Origin: Gammaproteobacteria bacterium
GTDB lineage: Bacteria > Pseudomonadota > Gammaproteobacteria > Pseudomonadales > Azotimanducaceae_A
Direction: 5' to 3'
Length of the DNA stretch: 23,476 nucleotides
Assembly: GCA_002728935.1 (NCBI GenBank)
Contig: PBWF01000038.1
Span: forward strand, 9,369-32,844
The notes under the pieces: model-generated
Seen by the model: only the letters and a program-made list of their open reading frames with translations
The model's database searches: none
What the model was told of the DNA's origin: nothing
Position numbers and translations under genes: made by a program
Shown here: positions 7,002 to 15,668 of the stretch, piece after piece
How the letters are laid out: every line of letters begins with the position of its first letter
Numbering within the stretch: position 1 is the stretch's first letter

Positions 7002-9077
7002 TTATGCGGGTTTGACCCGGACCGCGTTGGTCGCCGTTCGCCCTTCTTCAGAGACGAGCGCTATCCCGCCACAGGTCAGTTCTGAATCCGTTGCCTCCAG
7101 AATCATCTTGCCGTTGAGGCTACCCGTGATCCTTTCGCCATTAACCGTGAGGCCAAGTTCAATCGTGTCACCAAACGCCCACTCAAATTCAGCGTTTGCT
7201 AGGACAGTTTCATCGTTAACCATTTTCACGAGTCGAACCTTCTGGTCCTGGCCAAGGAGAAGGCCATAGTAACGTCTCATTCCCTGAACCCTGGCGGCAA
7301 TCCCGGCAGCTTTTGCCATATGAGGTGTCACATCAGCCGTCACTGAATAGTTCTGCCAATCACGGGTACCCTGGATGATGAGTCCACGCCCCTCGTTCTG
7401 CATGAGACGAAACGACTCGACAAAGGTCCAGAGTTCGTCGACGCCATTAACCCAGGCACGGCGCCACATCAATGTTGGGTTTTTCCCTCTCGGCGCTGAG
7501 GGTTGCTGAAAAGTCACGTTCGGTTCACCGGACCATGACAGGTAATCCAGGAAGACCACGTCACCACCGGCAAGTTCAACACCAATTTCAAACACCGGCT
7601 GAACATCGGGTACCGGCATACTGAAATCGACACCTGAATCCGTTAGCGGCACTGATTCACCGCGGCTGATAACCACTTCGTCGTTCTCGCCGTAGGCGGC
7701 AACGTAAAGATTAGCGGACCCTGACCCGCTGATCCGTCCCTGTATGGTTTGCCCGGGGTAGACACGCGGTGAGGCCATCAGCGCATACCCCTTGCCATCG
7801 AAGTAACGGGCCGTGTCCACTGATGGCGTAAACACAGGTGTACCAAATCTGGTTTCGGCGTCGCCCTGCAATCTCAGGGATCGCTGACCGAGCGAGCTGT
7901 GACCTTCGACATTGGCGATTTCCCCCGCGCCCGACGTTACCGTAAAGCCCTGTACCGATCCCGGAAACTCAAAGTGAAACGGGGCATTACCCTTGGGTTG
8001 CCACAGTTCTTCAGCGGCCAGGGCCCGCCCGGAGTTAATAATCTCAACCGCTTCCCGTGCACAATCTGAAATGCCCCAGGTCGGGTCTGCCGTCGGGATA
8101 TAGATCCTGTCGGCCACAGGACCACGCCAGTCAGCCCCCTTGTTCAGGCCAAGGTCAATACCCTGGATACCGTTTTTGATACCCATGAGGCAGCCAACGT
8201 TGCCGGAATTACAGTCGGTATCCCAGCCGCAGGTATTGATGATTTTCATGGTTTCGGAAAAATCATCTTCACCATGAAGCAGTGAATGAATGATCAGGCC
8301 ATGGTTCGGCACCATGTGACAGTTGCCACCATACTTGTCATAGCCGTAATCAGCAGCCAGCATTTCCCGGGTGGCGCGCCAGTCCGGTTCTTTGGCGTGC
8401 CAGGTGCGGACATCGTCAATCAGTCTGCGAATCACTGAATCCGCTGGAATGTAATCGAGCGCCTTGTCGAGCAAGGCATTGGTATCCTGCTCAACAAACG
8501 CCATGGCTTCGAGGACCGCCATGACAACGGCACCATAAACGGCTTCGCCATCATGACTGACCCTGGCTGCTTTCTCTGACAGTGCGGCTGCCTGGTCCGG
8601 ATCGCCGGGTGACACCATGGCCCAGCCATCAATAAAAATCTGGGCGCCAATCTGCTCGGCAACAACCTTCCCATTTAATGCCATCGAACCACTGTCCGGT
8701 GCCTGAATGCCGTTTTTCAAACGAAGGTAGGCAGTGTGTTCAGTCGAGTTGCCAAGGCCACCCCACCAAAGGATCGTCCGTTTCTCGATCAGGTAATTGA
8801 GCCAGCTTTCACCTATCTGTTGCGCCGTGATGTCTGCATTAAACTCATTGTCCGCAAGCGCCCTGACAAAGGTAAACGTACCGGAAATATCGTCATCGGT
8901 TACGATGAGCGGTACGTTCAATTTGTCATGAACGTAGTACTCGATGTCGCCCAGGTGTTCCTGGATTCTTTCGTAAGTCCAGCCTTCAAAGGGCCGACCG
9001 AGATAAACGCCGATAACTTTGCCCAGCACGCCCGCGTAAACACGTTCGGCATAATCGTCAGGTAGATAAGCACCCAT
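7002..9077 (-). CDS. ADP-ribosylglycohydrolase-family enzyme with C-terminal beta-sandwich modules
   Basis: 691 residues. Residues about 10-350 are the ADP-ribosylglycohydrolase (ARH/DraG) fold: VLGKVIGVYLGRPFEGW near 17-33, the metal-binding TDDD at 60-63, and GWDTDCNSGNVG at 284-295, which supplies the second aspartate pair (Asp286, Asp288). Family members hydrolyse N- or O-glycosidic bonds to ribose; this GWDTDC subgroup has no defined substrate known to me. Residues about 365-530 and 540-690 look like two beta-rich modules. The last (NYSVTADVTP, AGIAARVQG, YYGLLLGQD) resembles a LamG/DUF1080-type concanavalin fold that may bind sugar. No signal peptide is visible. It is the first gene of the leftward operon; AGGG lies 8 bp before the ATG. 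It heads an operon containing a selenoprotein, which is unexpected. Confidence 0.88.
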   Translation of the reverse strand: MGAYLPDDYAERVYAGVLGKVIGVYLGRPFEGWTYERIQEHLGDIEYYVHDKLNVPLIVTDDDISGTFTFVRALADNEFNADITAQQIGESWLNYLIEKRTILWWGGLGNSTEHTAYLRLKNGIQAPDSGSMALNGKVVAEQIGAQIFIDGWAMVSPGDPDQAAALSEKAARVSHDGEAVYGAVVMAVLEAMAFVEQDTNALLDKALDYIPADSVIRRLIDDVRTWHAKEPDWRATREMLAADYGYDKYGGNCHMVPNHGLIIHSLLHGEDDFSETMKIINTCGWDTDCNSGNVGCLMGIKNGIQGIDLGLNKGADWRGPVADRIYIPTADPTWGISDCAREAVEIINSGRALAAEELWQPKGNAPFHFEFPGSVQGFTVTSGAGEIANVEGHSSLGQRSLRLQGDAETRFGTPVFTPSVDTARYFDGKGYALMASPRVYPGQTIQGRISGSGSANLYVAAYGENDEVVISRGESVPLTDSGVDFSMPVPDVQPVFEIGVELAGGDVVFLDYLSWSGEPNVTFQQPSAPRGKNPTLMWRRAWVNGVDELWTFVESFRLMQNEGRGLIIQGTRDWQNYSVTADVTPHMAKAAGIAARVQGMRRYYGLLLGQDQKVRLVKMVNDETVLANAEFEWAFGDTIELGLTVNGERITGSLNGKMILEATDSELTCGGIALVSEEGRTATNAVRVKPA

Positions 9078-9101
9078 ACTTGCACCCTGGAGAAAAAAAA
9101 G

Positions 9102-9131
9102 ACTATATCAAGGCCTATGAGCGGACGTCAG
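9102..9131 (-). promoter_or_regulatory. Possible sigma-70-type promoter for the leftward ADPRG/selenoprotein operon
   Basis: On the minus strand, CTGACG (forward 9126-9131; four of six bases of TTGACA) is followed after 18 bp by TATAGT (forward 9102-9107; five of six bases of TATAAT). The inverted repeat at 9139-9154 lies 7 bp upstream of this -35, where an activator could bind. This is a match by eye only. Confidence 0.35.
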
Positions 9132-9138
9132 ACGGAAT

Positions 9139-9154
9139 TGGGTGAACTCACCCA
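9139..9154. promoter_or_regulatory. Perfect inverted repeat TGGGTGA-AC-TCACCCA, putative operator
   Basis: A 7-2-7 perfect inverted repeat in the centre of a divergent intergenic region. Its half-site recurs as a 9-bp inverted repeat at 19240-19278, and a close variant lies at 14217-14237. It is the likely binding site of a dimeric regulator encoded outside the window. Confidence 0.65.
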
Positions 9155-9219
9155 TTTTGTTTTTCCTTTCGGGCATGCATTTTTGCTACATTTAAAGATT
9201 CTTTTCAGAGAGCCAGGAG

Positions 9220-10404
9220 ATGTCAGAAAATCCTTACTCGCCAAGGGCTTTTTTCACCGGCCTGGGAGATAAGTTACCTAGGGTTTTACTGTCACCGCAG
9301 AAGTATGTCCAGGGTCCTGGTGTACTAAATCATCTGGGTGAGCACCTTTCACTGCTGGCCGTTGAAAAAGTAGCCGTGCTCGGCTCCAAACGATGTCTGG
9401 AGAATGAAGCCGCAAGGGCAATCAACAGCATCAAGTCCGTTGGAATTGACGTGGCCATTGCACAGTTCGGTGGCGAGTGTTCTCTTTACGAGATCGAAAA
9501 CCAAGTCGAAACCCTAAGTCCAGAAAAACCAGACTTCCTAGTTGCTCTTGGCGGCGGAAAAACCGTAGACGCGGGAAGATGTATTGCCGAGCGTCTAAGT
9601 GTTCCGATCGTTATCGCGCCAACGCTGGCTTCAAACGATGCTCCCTGTTCTGCTCTTTCTGTCGTGTACACAACAGAGGGTGTACAGGAGTCAGTCGAAT
9701 TCTTTGCCCGAAACCCAACGCTCGTCATCGTCGATACAGAGGTTGTTGCCAACGCAGACGAGCGCTACCTTGTTGCCGGGATCGGCGATGCCATGGCTAC
9801 TTGGTATGAAGCGAAGGTCTGCCGAGCTAACACAGCCGCGGTTACCCCTGCAGGCGCTAGACCAACTCTAGCAGCCTACGCGATGAGCATGATATGTGCT
9901 GAGACACTTTATGAATTCGGAGAAGAGGCCGTAGCCGCGGTTGCTGAGAGTAGAAACAACGATTCACTAGAAAAGGTTGTCGAAGCCAACACATTGCTCA
10001 GTGGCATCGGTTTCGAAAGTGGTGGACTGGCCATGGCTCATCCGCTGGCACTGGCCTACACTCGAATTAATCGCGTTCACAACAACTACCTGCATGGAGA
10101 AATCGTCGCCATAAGCACAATGGCTCAGCTTGCCTTGGAAGAATCGACAGATATGCACAAGGCAGCTCGCTTCTTTGCGCGTATTGGTTTACCCGTCCAC
10201 CTTGGCCAGCTTTCCATGTCGCCGGACAACCTGGACGAACTCGACATACTGGCTGAAGTCACAATGACGAACCCAAACGCCCATCATATGCCGATGAAAC
10301 TCAGCCACAGTTTGATTAAACAGTCCATCCTTGATGCTCATCATGTTGGCGTCAAAATCTCTGATGAAGTGGGGGATCAGGCTTACCGGCGCCTTCATCA
10401 TTAA
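9220..10404 (+). CDS. Glycerol-dehydrogenase-like iron/zinc-type alcohol dehydrogenase (GldA family)
   Basis: 394-residue NAD-dependent dehydrogenase of the group III (glycerol dehydrogenase) family, oxidising a polyol or hydroxy compound. GGGKTVDAGR at 111-120 binds the cofactor pyrophosphate, and TLASNDAPCSALSVVYT at 135-151 is the GldA signature. The metal ligands are Asp190 (GIGDAMATW), His274 (GGLAMAHP) and His292 (LHGEIVA). Their spacing of 84 and 18 residues is essentially that of characterised glycerol dehydrogenases. The chain is somewhat longer than the usual 365 because of an N-terminal extension of about 17 residues. It is transcribed alone and its TAA overlaps the convergent nucleoside hydrolase stop by 4 bp. 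The real substrate may be a sugar alcohol or a released aglycone; the family call is firm. Confidence 0.92.
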   Translation: MSENPYSPRAFFTGLGDKLPRVLLSPQKYVQGPGVLNHLGEHLSLLAVEKVAVLGSKRCLENEAARAINSIKSVGIDVAIAQFGGECSLYEIENQVETLSPEKPDFLVALGGGKTVDAGRCIAERLSVPIVIAPTLASNDAPCSALSVVYTTEGVQESVEFFARNPTLVIVDTEVVANADERYLVAGIGDAMATWYEAKVCRANTAAVTPAGARPTLAAYAMSMICAETLYEFGEEAVAAVAESRNNDSLEKVVEANTLLSGIGFESGGLAMAHPLALAYTRINRVHNNYLHGEIVAISTMAQLALEESTDMHKAARFFARIGLPVHLGQLSMSPDNLDELDILAEVTMTNPNAHHMPMKLSHSLIKQSILDAHHVGVKISDEVGDQAYRRLHH

Positions 10405-11306
10405 ATTCCGGCAAGCCGCCCGGCAACTAGTTGCTCGAACGCTGGCAGGTCTTTCCAGTGCATTGCACAACGCACCTGCTGAGCACTTTCATCGACCACC
10501 ATCATGGCATCATCGGCTACACGAATCGGCAAAGTTTCCATTTCCAGCAGGTCTTCCGAGAACGCCATGTAAACGGCAACAGTGTCGTACAGAATCGAGG
10601 ACCGATGCTCGACATCAAAATCTTCCATACCCTTCCAGTGTCGCACCGCATCAACCCAGCCGACATGGTTTTCCATCACAGCGATCGCCAGAGGATCGCT
10701 TGAGGCTTTAAGGCATGCAAAATTCTGGTCTCGCAATGAAACGATGCCGCAGGTATCCAGTGGCGTGATGCTGATATCCCAGGGAGTTGAGAAAACCCGC
10801 TGGCAGGCTGCAGTGTGTTTGACGACATTGTATTCTTTCATCGGTCGATCAATCCCGAGGTAACCCTTCCTGATACTGCCATGCATGCCAATAAACCTGG
10901 AGTTGCCGACGATGCCCGGTTCGCGTTGCAACGCAGCAGCAATGTTCGCCAGGGGGCCGATACTGACTATCGTAATGGCATCCGCAGATCGGTTAACAGT
11001 GTCAATAATTGCGCCCACGCCGTCCTGGTAAACAACACCAGGATACTCATCCACGCTGTAATCACCCAGCCAGCTTCCATGGGTCCGTTCAATGGCATCC
11101 AGCGGCATCCCTATGCCAACTGGGATATCTGCCCGCTCTGCAACCTGAAGCAGTTTGCAGGCCAATGCCGCTGAGTATTCGGTATCTCCCGTATTTGTCG
11201 TGACGAGTTTCACATCAAGCTCAGGGCATCTCAGCATAAACGCCAGTGCCCAGACGTCATCGACATCGAAGCCAATATCGGTATCAAGTATCACTGGAAC
11301 AGGCAT
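10401..11306 (-). CDS. Inosine-uridine-preferring nucleoside hydrolase family protein
   Basis: 301 residues. It is expected to cleave an N-ribosidic bond using a calcium ion held by an N-terminal aspartate cluster, here DTDIGFDVDD (residues 8-17), close to the family's DTDxGxDD with the one-residue insertion common in some subgroups. ITIVSIGPLANIAAAL is the second conserved segment. Near the C-terminus, LYDTVAVYM keeps the Asp calcium ligand, but Tyr replaces the His of the usual HD pair that helps the leaving group in characterised purine/uridine hydrolases, so the leaving group may differ. The start is ATG 11306, with AAGG seven bases upstream; a TTG at 11312 is less likely. It lies 27 bp after the phosphotransferase-like gene, probably in one operon. 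Confidence 0.88.
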   Translation of the reverse strand: MPVPVILDTDIGFDVDDVWALAFMLRCPELDVKLVTTNTGDTEYSAALACKLLQVAERADIPVGIGMPLDAIERTHGSWLGDYSVDEYPGVVYQDGVGAIIDTVNRSADAITIVSIGPLANIAAALQREPGIVGNSRFIGMHGSIRKGYLGIDRPMKEYNVVKHTAACQRVFSTPWDISITPLDTCGIVSLRDQNFACLKASSDPLAIAVMENHVGWVDAVRHWKGMEDFDVEHRSSILYDTVAVYMAFSEDLLEMETLPIRVADDAMMVVDESAQQVRCAMHWKDLPAFEQLVAGRLAGI

Positions 11307-11333
11307 CAGCAAACCTTATGTTTGAATTCCAAT

Positions 11334-14171
11334 CTAGGAATCTTCATCGTGGATCAGCACTGTGCCCGCATCACCATCAATGGTGATAGTCTGTCCGTGT
11401 CTGATGCGCCTGGTGCCATTACCAACACCCAATACGGCCGGTATCCCGTATTCCCTCGCAACAATAGAGCCATGGGCAAGAATGCTGCCAACGTCCGTGA
11501 CGAGGCCGACGGCATTGGCGAACAATTGCGTCCAGGCCGGAGTCGTCAGCGGACTGACCAGGATGCTGCCCGGCATCATCTTGTCGAACTCTGACGGCCC
11601 CAGAACAACGCTGGCCTTCGCTCTAACAGAACCGGAACTGACCGGGAAACCGCGCATGACATTACTGTCTTCATCATTCTTGATCTGGGTTTCCTTAAAG
11701 GACACAGCATCAATCTCACTCGCAAGCGCCGGCAGGGTTCCCGGCGGATGATGCTGCTTGCGAGCTTCTCTTAACTGCCTGCGTTCTTCCGCCAGTGCCC
11801 CCAGCTCAGGCATCGACCGGTCTTCTTTCCTTGCGGCAATGGCCTGCTCCAGTTGATCTGATGTCAGGAAGAAAACATCGTCGGGCTGGCGACAGGTACC
11901 TGATTCAACCAGGCGTTGACCGAGCTCGAACGCCATTGGCCGCAAGATTGACCACGTATAACCGAAAAGGAAGGCCACCTCTTCTCGAATAAAGTTGTAC
12001 TTGTAGGCAAGCCAAAGTCTGAACCGGAACTGCCAGTACTCGAGCCCATGCAGCAGTTCACCGATTTCCTGCATTTTCTGCTGACGGATTGCCGCAGTCT
12101 TCCTTGCCTGGTTATCGGGGTGATATTCCTTGTCCCTGACCATACCCTTCAATGACGCAAACAAAGCCGACGGATCTTCAACCTGCGTCGGTTCAATGAA
12201 GTCCATGCTGTAACCCTGGTGCCCATAAGTTGCGAGGTATTGTTCTATAGCTGCCACAACCTCGATCGCCCTTTCTTCTTCCTTCAGCGCCTGCATCAGG
12301 AACCTGGACGGCACCACCAGAACGAGATAACTCAGATCCTCGTCAGCACGAACAAGTTTGGCGATTTCAAACAGGTCCCTGTTTGACTGCATGGTCTTTG
12401 AATCGATACCGGTCAGGAACTGACCGCTGATGAAATTGTGATCTGGCAGCACCTCCCGTAAAAAGCATTGAAGCTGATCATCCGTGGATTTGGCTACCCC
12501 GAATGTGTGGCTGGAACCACCTGACCAGTAATGTCCTTCCTCGATACCCATGTCAACAATCGCCGCAAGAAGTGTTTCGCAAGTCGCTGTTGATACATCC
12601 AGGTCACGCCATTTCGTGGCAACTGCCTCGAGGCGTGGCTGACTATCTTCGTACCAGGATTTCAGCTGGCGATCATTCTGTGCCGTGTGATTGAAGGCAA
12701 TGTAGGTAGGGTTATTGCTTTCCGGCATGGTGATCATTGCATCAAGGCCATCAACTTCATTGTCCAGGTACCACTGGCTAAATGCTTCTCGATCGGCATC
12801 GTTCAGACTTTCCTTGAAAGGCTGCAAGTCGGGCACCGCTACCTTTGCTGAAGCCTCCTTTGATTTCCTGATCTGATCCTCAAAGGCCTTAAACTCTGCA
12901 GCCTCAATGTCCTCTTCCGAGATTGGCTGGGGATTCTCTTTCTCTTTCTCCCGCCTGTCAGCCTCGGCAATAATCTGCGGCCAGTCGAAGCGCTGATAAG
13001 CAAACCCGTTAAGGGTAACAAACATGGGGCCACCACCGACCATCACGCTTTCCGGTCTCGGCGACTCCAGCCCGCGGGTCAGGTACAACTCTTCGAACAG
13101 CGGACAGATCGGATCCGGCATGTTTTCAACTATCTGTCTCCTGCTGACGAATCTGGCGGGGGGCGCAGGTTCCCAGACAAGATCAATGGGTTGAACAGGC
13201 AAATTTGTAATGGGACGGGATTGGAGCAGGTGCAACTGGCCATTACAAAAAGCCCATTCGACATCCTGGGGGGTACCCTCGTATAACTTTTCAACGTCCA
13301 GGGCAGTTTTGCACAGCTCCTGCACCTGCTTATCACTCAGTGAGGAAATGTCACGCTCTTTGCCTTTAACCTCTTCAAGTCGAACGCCCTGATCCCCGTC
13401 ATAAACTACCTGGTGTTCCTTCGGACCCAGGATAGTCTCAAAATCGGTTAGTTCATTACGGTTAACAATATACGTGTCGGGTGTTACCTGGCCGCCAACC
13501 ACAGCTTCCCCGAGGCCAAAACTTGCGTTGATGATCAACTCAGATCTTTCACCCGTGGCAGGGTTACTAGTAAACAGAATTCCGGAGACTTCAGAGGGCA
13601 CCATTTCCTGGACGACAACAGCCATCACGACACTGTCCTGAGGAATCCCATTTTGATGCCGATAGCTGATCGCCTGTGCGGTCCAGAGCGAAGCCCAGCA
13701 TTTCTGGACTGCATTAACAAGTGCATCCGCACCGCGAACATTGAGAAAGGTCTCCTGCTGTCCGGCGAACGAAAATCCCGGCAAATCCTCTGCATTGGCT
13801 GAGGAGCGCACTGCCACGGGTAGATCCTCCCGGCCCAGTTCAGCGTACGCGGCTGTTATATCTTCCGCGATTGCAGAAGCCATGGAAGTCGACAGAATAA
13901 GACCGGTGATCGCCTCTGAACTCGATTCAAATACCGGGTACCCGTCTCTCAGCTCCGGTTTCGCCAGGTCAAGTATCTGCGCTTGCAGATTGTTGTCGGC
14001 AACGAAAAATCGATAGGCATCAGTTGTAACCAGGAAACCCCCGGGAACTTCAAAGCCAGCACAGGCCATTTTAGCCAGTGACCTGCCCTTACCGCCAATT
14101 CGCTCCAGCGAGTCTTCGGTTGTCTTGATTGCGGTTGTGTAAGCCACCAGCTTTTGCCACCCAAAAAACAC
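11334..14171 (-). CDS. PEP-synthase/rifampin-phosphotransferase-like protein (ATP-grasp plus phosphohistidine domain)
   Basis: 945 residues with the domain order ATP-grasp, long middle domain, C-terminal phosphohistidine domain. The N-terminus has GGKGRSLAKM and AVRSSANAEDLPGFSFAGQQ, the PPDK/PEP-synthase nucleotide-binding signatures. The C-terminus has ILAHGSIVAREYGIPAV with the phosphorylatable His900; the residue before it is Ala where these enzymes usually have Ser. There is no C-terminal PEP/pyruvate TIM barrel, so this is not a PEP synthase. The order matches rifampin phosphotransferase and related enzymes that phosphorylate a small molecule with release of AMP and phosphate. The roughly 500-residue middle domain should define the acceptor. 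It probably starts with GTG at 14171; GTG 14147 is an alternative. It heads a two-gene operon with the nucleoside hydrolase. Confidence 0.85.
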   Translation of the reverse strand: MFFGWQKLVAYTTAIKTTEDSLERIGGKGRSLAKMACAGFEVPGGFLVTTDAYRFFVADNNLQAQILDLAKPELRDGYPVFESSSEAITGLILSTSMASAIAEDITAAYAELGREDLPVAVRSSANAEDLPGFSFAGQQETFLNVRGADALVNAVQKCWASLWTAQAISYRHQNGIPQDSVVMAVVVQEMVPSEVSGILFTSNPATGERSELIINASFGLGEAVVGGQVTPDTYIVNRNELTDFETILGPKEHQVVYDGDQGVRLEEVKGKERDISSLSDKQVQELCKTALDVEKLYEGTPQDVEWAFCNGQLHLLQSRPITNLPVQPIDLVWEPAPPARFVSRRQIVENMPDPICPLFEELYLTRGLESPRPESVMVGGGPMFVTLNGFAYQRFDWPQIIAEADRREKEKENPQPISEEDIEAAEFKAFEDQIRKSKEASAKVAVPDLQPFKESLNDADREAFSQWYLDNEVDGLDAMITMPESNNPTYIAFNHTAQNDRQLKSWYEDSQPRLEAVATKWRDLDVSTATCETLLAAIVDMGIEEGHYWSGGSSHTFGVAKSTDDQLQCFLREVLPDHNFISGQFLTGIDSKTMQSNRDLFEIAKLVRADEDLSYLVLVVPSRFLMQALKEEERAIEVVAAIEQYLATYGHQGYSMDFIEPTQVEDPSALFASLKGMVRDKEYHPDNQARKTAAIRQQKMQEIGELLHGLEYWQFRFRLWLAYKYNFIREEVAFLFGYTWSILRPMAFELGQRLVESGTCRQPDDVFFLTSDQLEQAIAARKEDRSMPELGALAEERRQLREARKQHHPPGTLPALASEIDAVSFKETQIKNDEDSNVMRGFPVSSGSVRAKASVVLGPSEFDKMMPGSILVSPLTTPAWTQLFANAVGLVTDVGSILAHGSIVAREYGIPAVLGVGNGTRRIRHGQTITIDGDAGTVLIHDEDS

Positions 14172-14311
14172 GAACTAAATTGTCTCTCGCCGGCGTGGTC
14201 CTTGAAAAGTTACACGCGGTGGAACCCACCCATTTCGAAAGCAAACCCAGACAATGCTTTTAGACGACTGTTTCTATATGGTGTAAACACATCAGGAAAT
14301 GGACAGGTTTT
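14172..14311. promoter_or_regulatory. Divergent promoter region between the phosphotransferase-like and GH32 genes
   Basis: 140 bp between a GTG start (left) and a TTG start (right). It holds the imperfect operator-like repeat at 14217-14237 and a small GTGT-AA-ACAC palindrome at 14281-14290, about 20 bp before the GH32 start. No confident -35/-10 pair was found. Confidence 0.5.
14217..14237. promoter_or_regulatory. Operator-like repeat related to the 9139-9154 site
   Basis: GGTGG-AAC-CCACC (14218-14230) is a 5-3-5 inverted repeat. Aligned over 21 bases with 9139-9159 it matches at 16 positions, including an identical CACCCATTT block. It looks like a weaker copy of the same regulatory site. 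Confidence 0.45.
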
Positions 14312-15664
14312 TTGACTGAACTCTACAGGGAATTGCACCGACCGCAATTCCATTTCACTGCGAGGGAAAACTGGATCAATGATCCAAACGGGCTGGTTTA
14401 CCAGGACGGTACCTGGCACCTGTTCTTTCAGCACAACACGGAAGCCACAGTCTGGGGCCGGATGTGGTGGGGTCATGCTGTCAGCACAGACCTCCTGCAC
14501 TGGCAGCAGGTTGATCATGCACTCTACCCTGATGAGACCGGTAGCATGTTTTCCGGATCTGCAGTTATCGATCACGCCAATACGGCAGGCTTCGGAGCCG
14601 GTGCTATGCTGATTTTCTATACCGCCGCAGGGATGCACGTGGATCCGGTAGTTCCTTTTACCCAGTGCCTTGCGGTCAGTACAGATAATGGCGCCACCTT
14701 CACGAAGTACGAGGGAAATCCCCTGGTTGCCTGGATTGAGGCGGACAATCGGGACCCGAAAGTAAGCTGGCACGAGAACTCTAGCCAATGGGTGATGGCG
14801 CTTTATCTTAAAGGCGAGCGATACTGCCTTTTGACCTCAACGGACGCATTGAACTGGAGAAAAATCCAGGATCTGGAGCTTGAAGGAGATCACGAATGTC
14901 CGGACTTTTTTCCAATTCCGGATGAGAGTGGCGAGGAACGCTGGGTTTTCTCAGGCGCCTGCGGCAATTACGTCATTGGCATATTCGACGGCCACCACTT
15001 CGAGCCACAGACAGCGGTCAATCATCTTGAGCAGGGTACAAACGGTTACGCCGCTCAAACCTGGAGCGACGCACCAGACAACCGGCGGATCCAGATCAGT
15101 TGGATGGCATCAGGCATCTACCCGGAAATGCCTTTTAATCAGCAACTTTCTATTCCCGTTGAATTAAAGCTTCGCGGTTCTGGTGAAAAGATGCGACTGA
15201 CACGCTGGCCCGTCGGCGAGATCGAATCGCTTAGAAAGCGTACGATCCAGATCGGGGAGCAGGAGATCTCCAAGAAGAACCCGCTGAACCCAGAGACAAA
15301 AGAAAAACTGCTGGACGTTGAGTTTAACCTGACAAAGAACGGCGCAAAGTCAGTCTATGTCGTCGTACGGGGCCAACCACTCGTATTTAACTTCGCCGAG
15401 AACGAATTAAATTTTCGCCCGAGCGGGCAGTCCAAGCTTGTCGAAAGCAGACCACCACCAGCCTTGCCGGAAGGTGAGTCAATGGCCGTCAGGCTGTTAA
15501 TCGATACAACGTCCCTTGAGGTGTTTATCAACAACGGGGAAGTTTCGGCCTCTTACTGTTACCTGCCAGACGGCCACATCCACCCGCTAAGCCTGCAGGC
15601 TTACAGCGGAACTCCTGTTATTTCGGATTTCGTCCTGCACGAGCTGGATTCCACCTGGAATTGA
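14312..15664 (+). CDS. Glycoside hydrolase family 32 (invertase/fructan hydrolase-like)
   Basis: 450 residues with all three GH32 catalytic signatures: WINDPNG at 21-27 (nucleophile Asp24), RDPKV at 147-151 (transition-state Asp148) and ECPDFF at 195-200 (acid/base Glu195). The five-bladed propeller is followed from about residue 320 by the usual C-terminal beta-sandwich (LLIDTTSLEVFINNGE). GH32 enzymes hydrolyse fructosyl bonds, such as those in sucrose, raffinose, levan or inulin. No signal peptide is seen, which suggests an intracellular enzyme acting on an imported oligosaccharide or glycoside. The start is a TTG at 14312 with ACAGG just upstream; no in-frame ATG lies close by. The metallophosphoesterase starts 4 bp after its stop. 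Confidence 0.93.
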   Translation: MTELYRELHRPQFHFTARENWINDPNGLVYQDGTWHLFFQHNTEATVWGRMWWGHAVSTDLLHWQQVDHALYPDETGSMFSGSAVIDHANTAGFGAGAMLIFYTAAGMHVDPVVPFTQCLAVSTDNGATFTKYEGNPLVAWIEADNRDPKVSWHENSSQWVMALYLKGERYCLLTSTDALNWRKIQDLELEGDHECPDFFPIPDESGEERWVFSGACGNYVIGIFDGHHFEPQTAVNHLEQGTNGYAAQTWSDAPDNRRIQISWMASGIYPEMPFNQQLSIPVELKLRGSGEKMRLTRWPVGEIESLRKRTIQIGEQEISKKNPLNPETKEKLLDVEFNLTKNGAKSVYVVVRGQPLVFNFAENELNFRPSGQSKLVESRPPPALPEGESMAVRLLIDTTSLEVFINNGEVSASYCYLPDGHIHPLSLQAYSGTPVISDFVLHELDSTWN

Positions 15665-15668
15665 AACG

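Larger units (their letters stand above)
9078..9219. promoter_or_regulatory. Divergent promoter region between the ADPRG/selenoprotein operon and the glycerol-dehydrogenase-like gene
   Basis: 142 bp between two divergent start codons. It contains the inverted repeat at 9139-9154 and a possible leftward sigma-70-type promoter. AGGAG at 9215-9219 directly abuts the ATG at 9220, which is unusually close; GAGAG just upstream may help. Confidence 0.6.

Noticed and set aside
9171..9180. GCATGC/ATGCAT small palindromes before the GldA-like gene
   Set aside because: Very short palindromes common by chance; no recurrence in the other intergenic regions.
11053..11060. Isolated TCACCCA copies in coding DNA (for example here, and near 2625 and 6788)
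   Set aside because: Single heptamers within genes are expected by chance in a window this size and are not paired as inverted repeats.
14210..14788. 192-residue open frame on the minus strand
   Set aside because: It overlaps the GH32 catalytic region and the divergent promoter; no family features.
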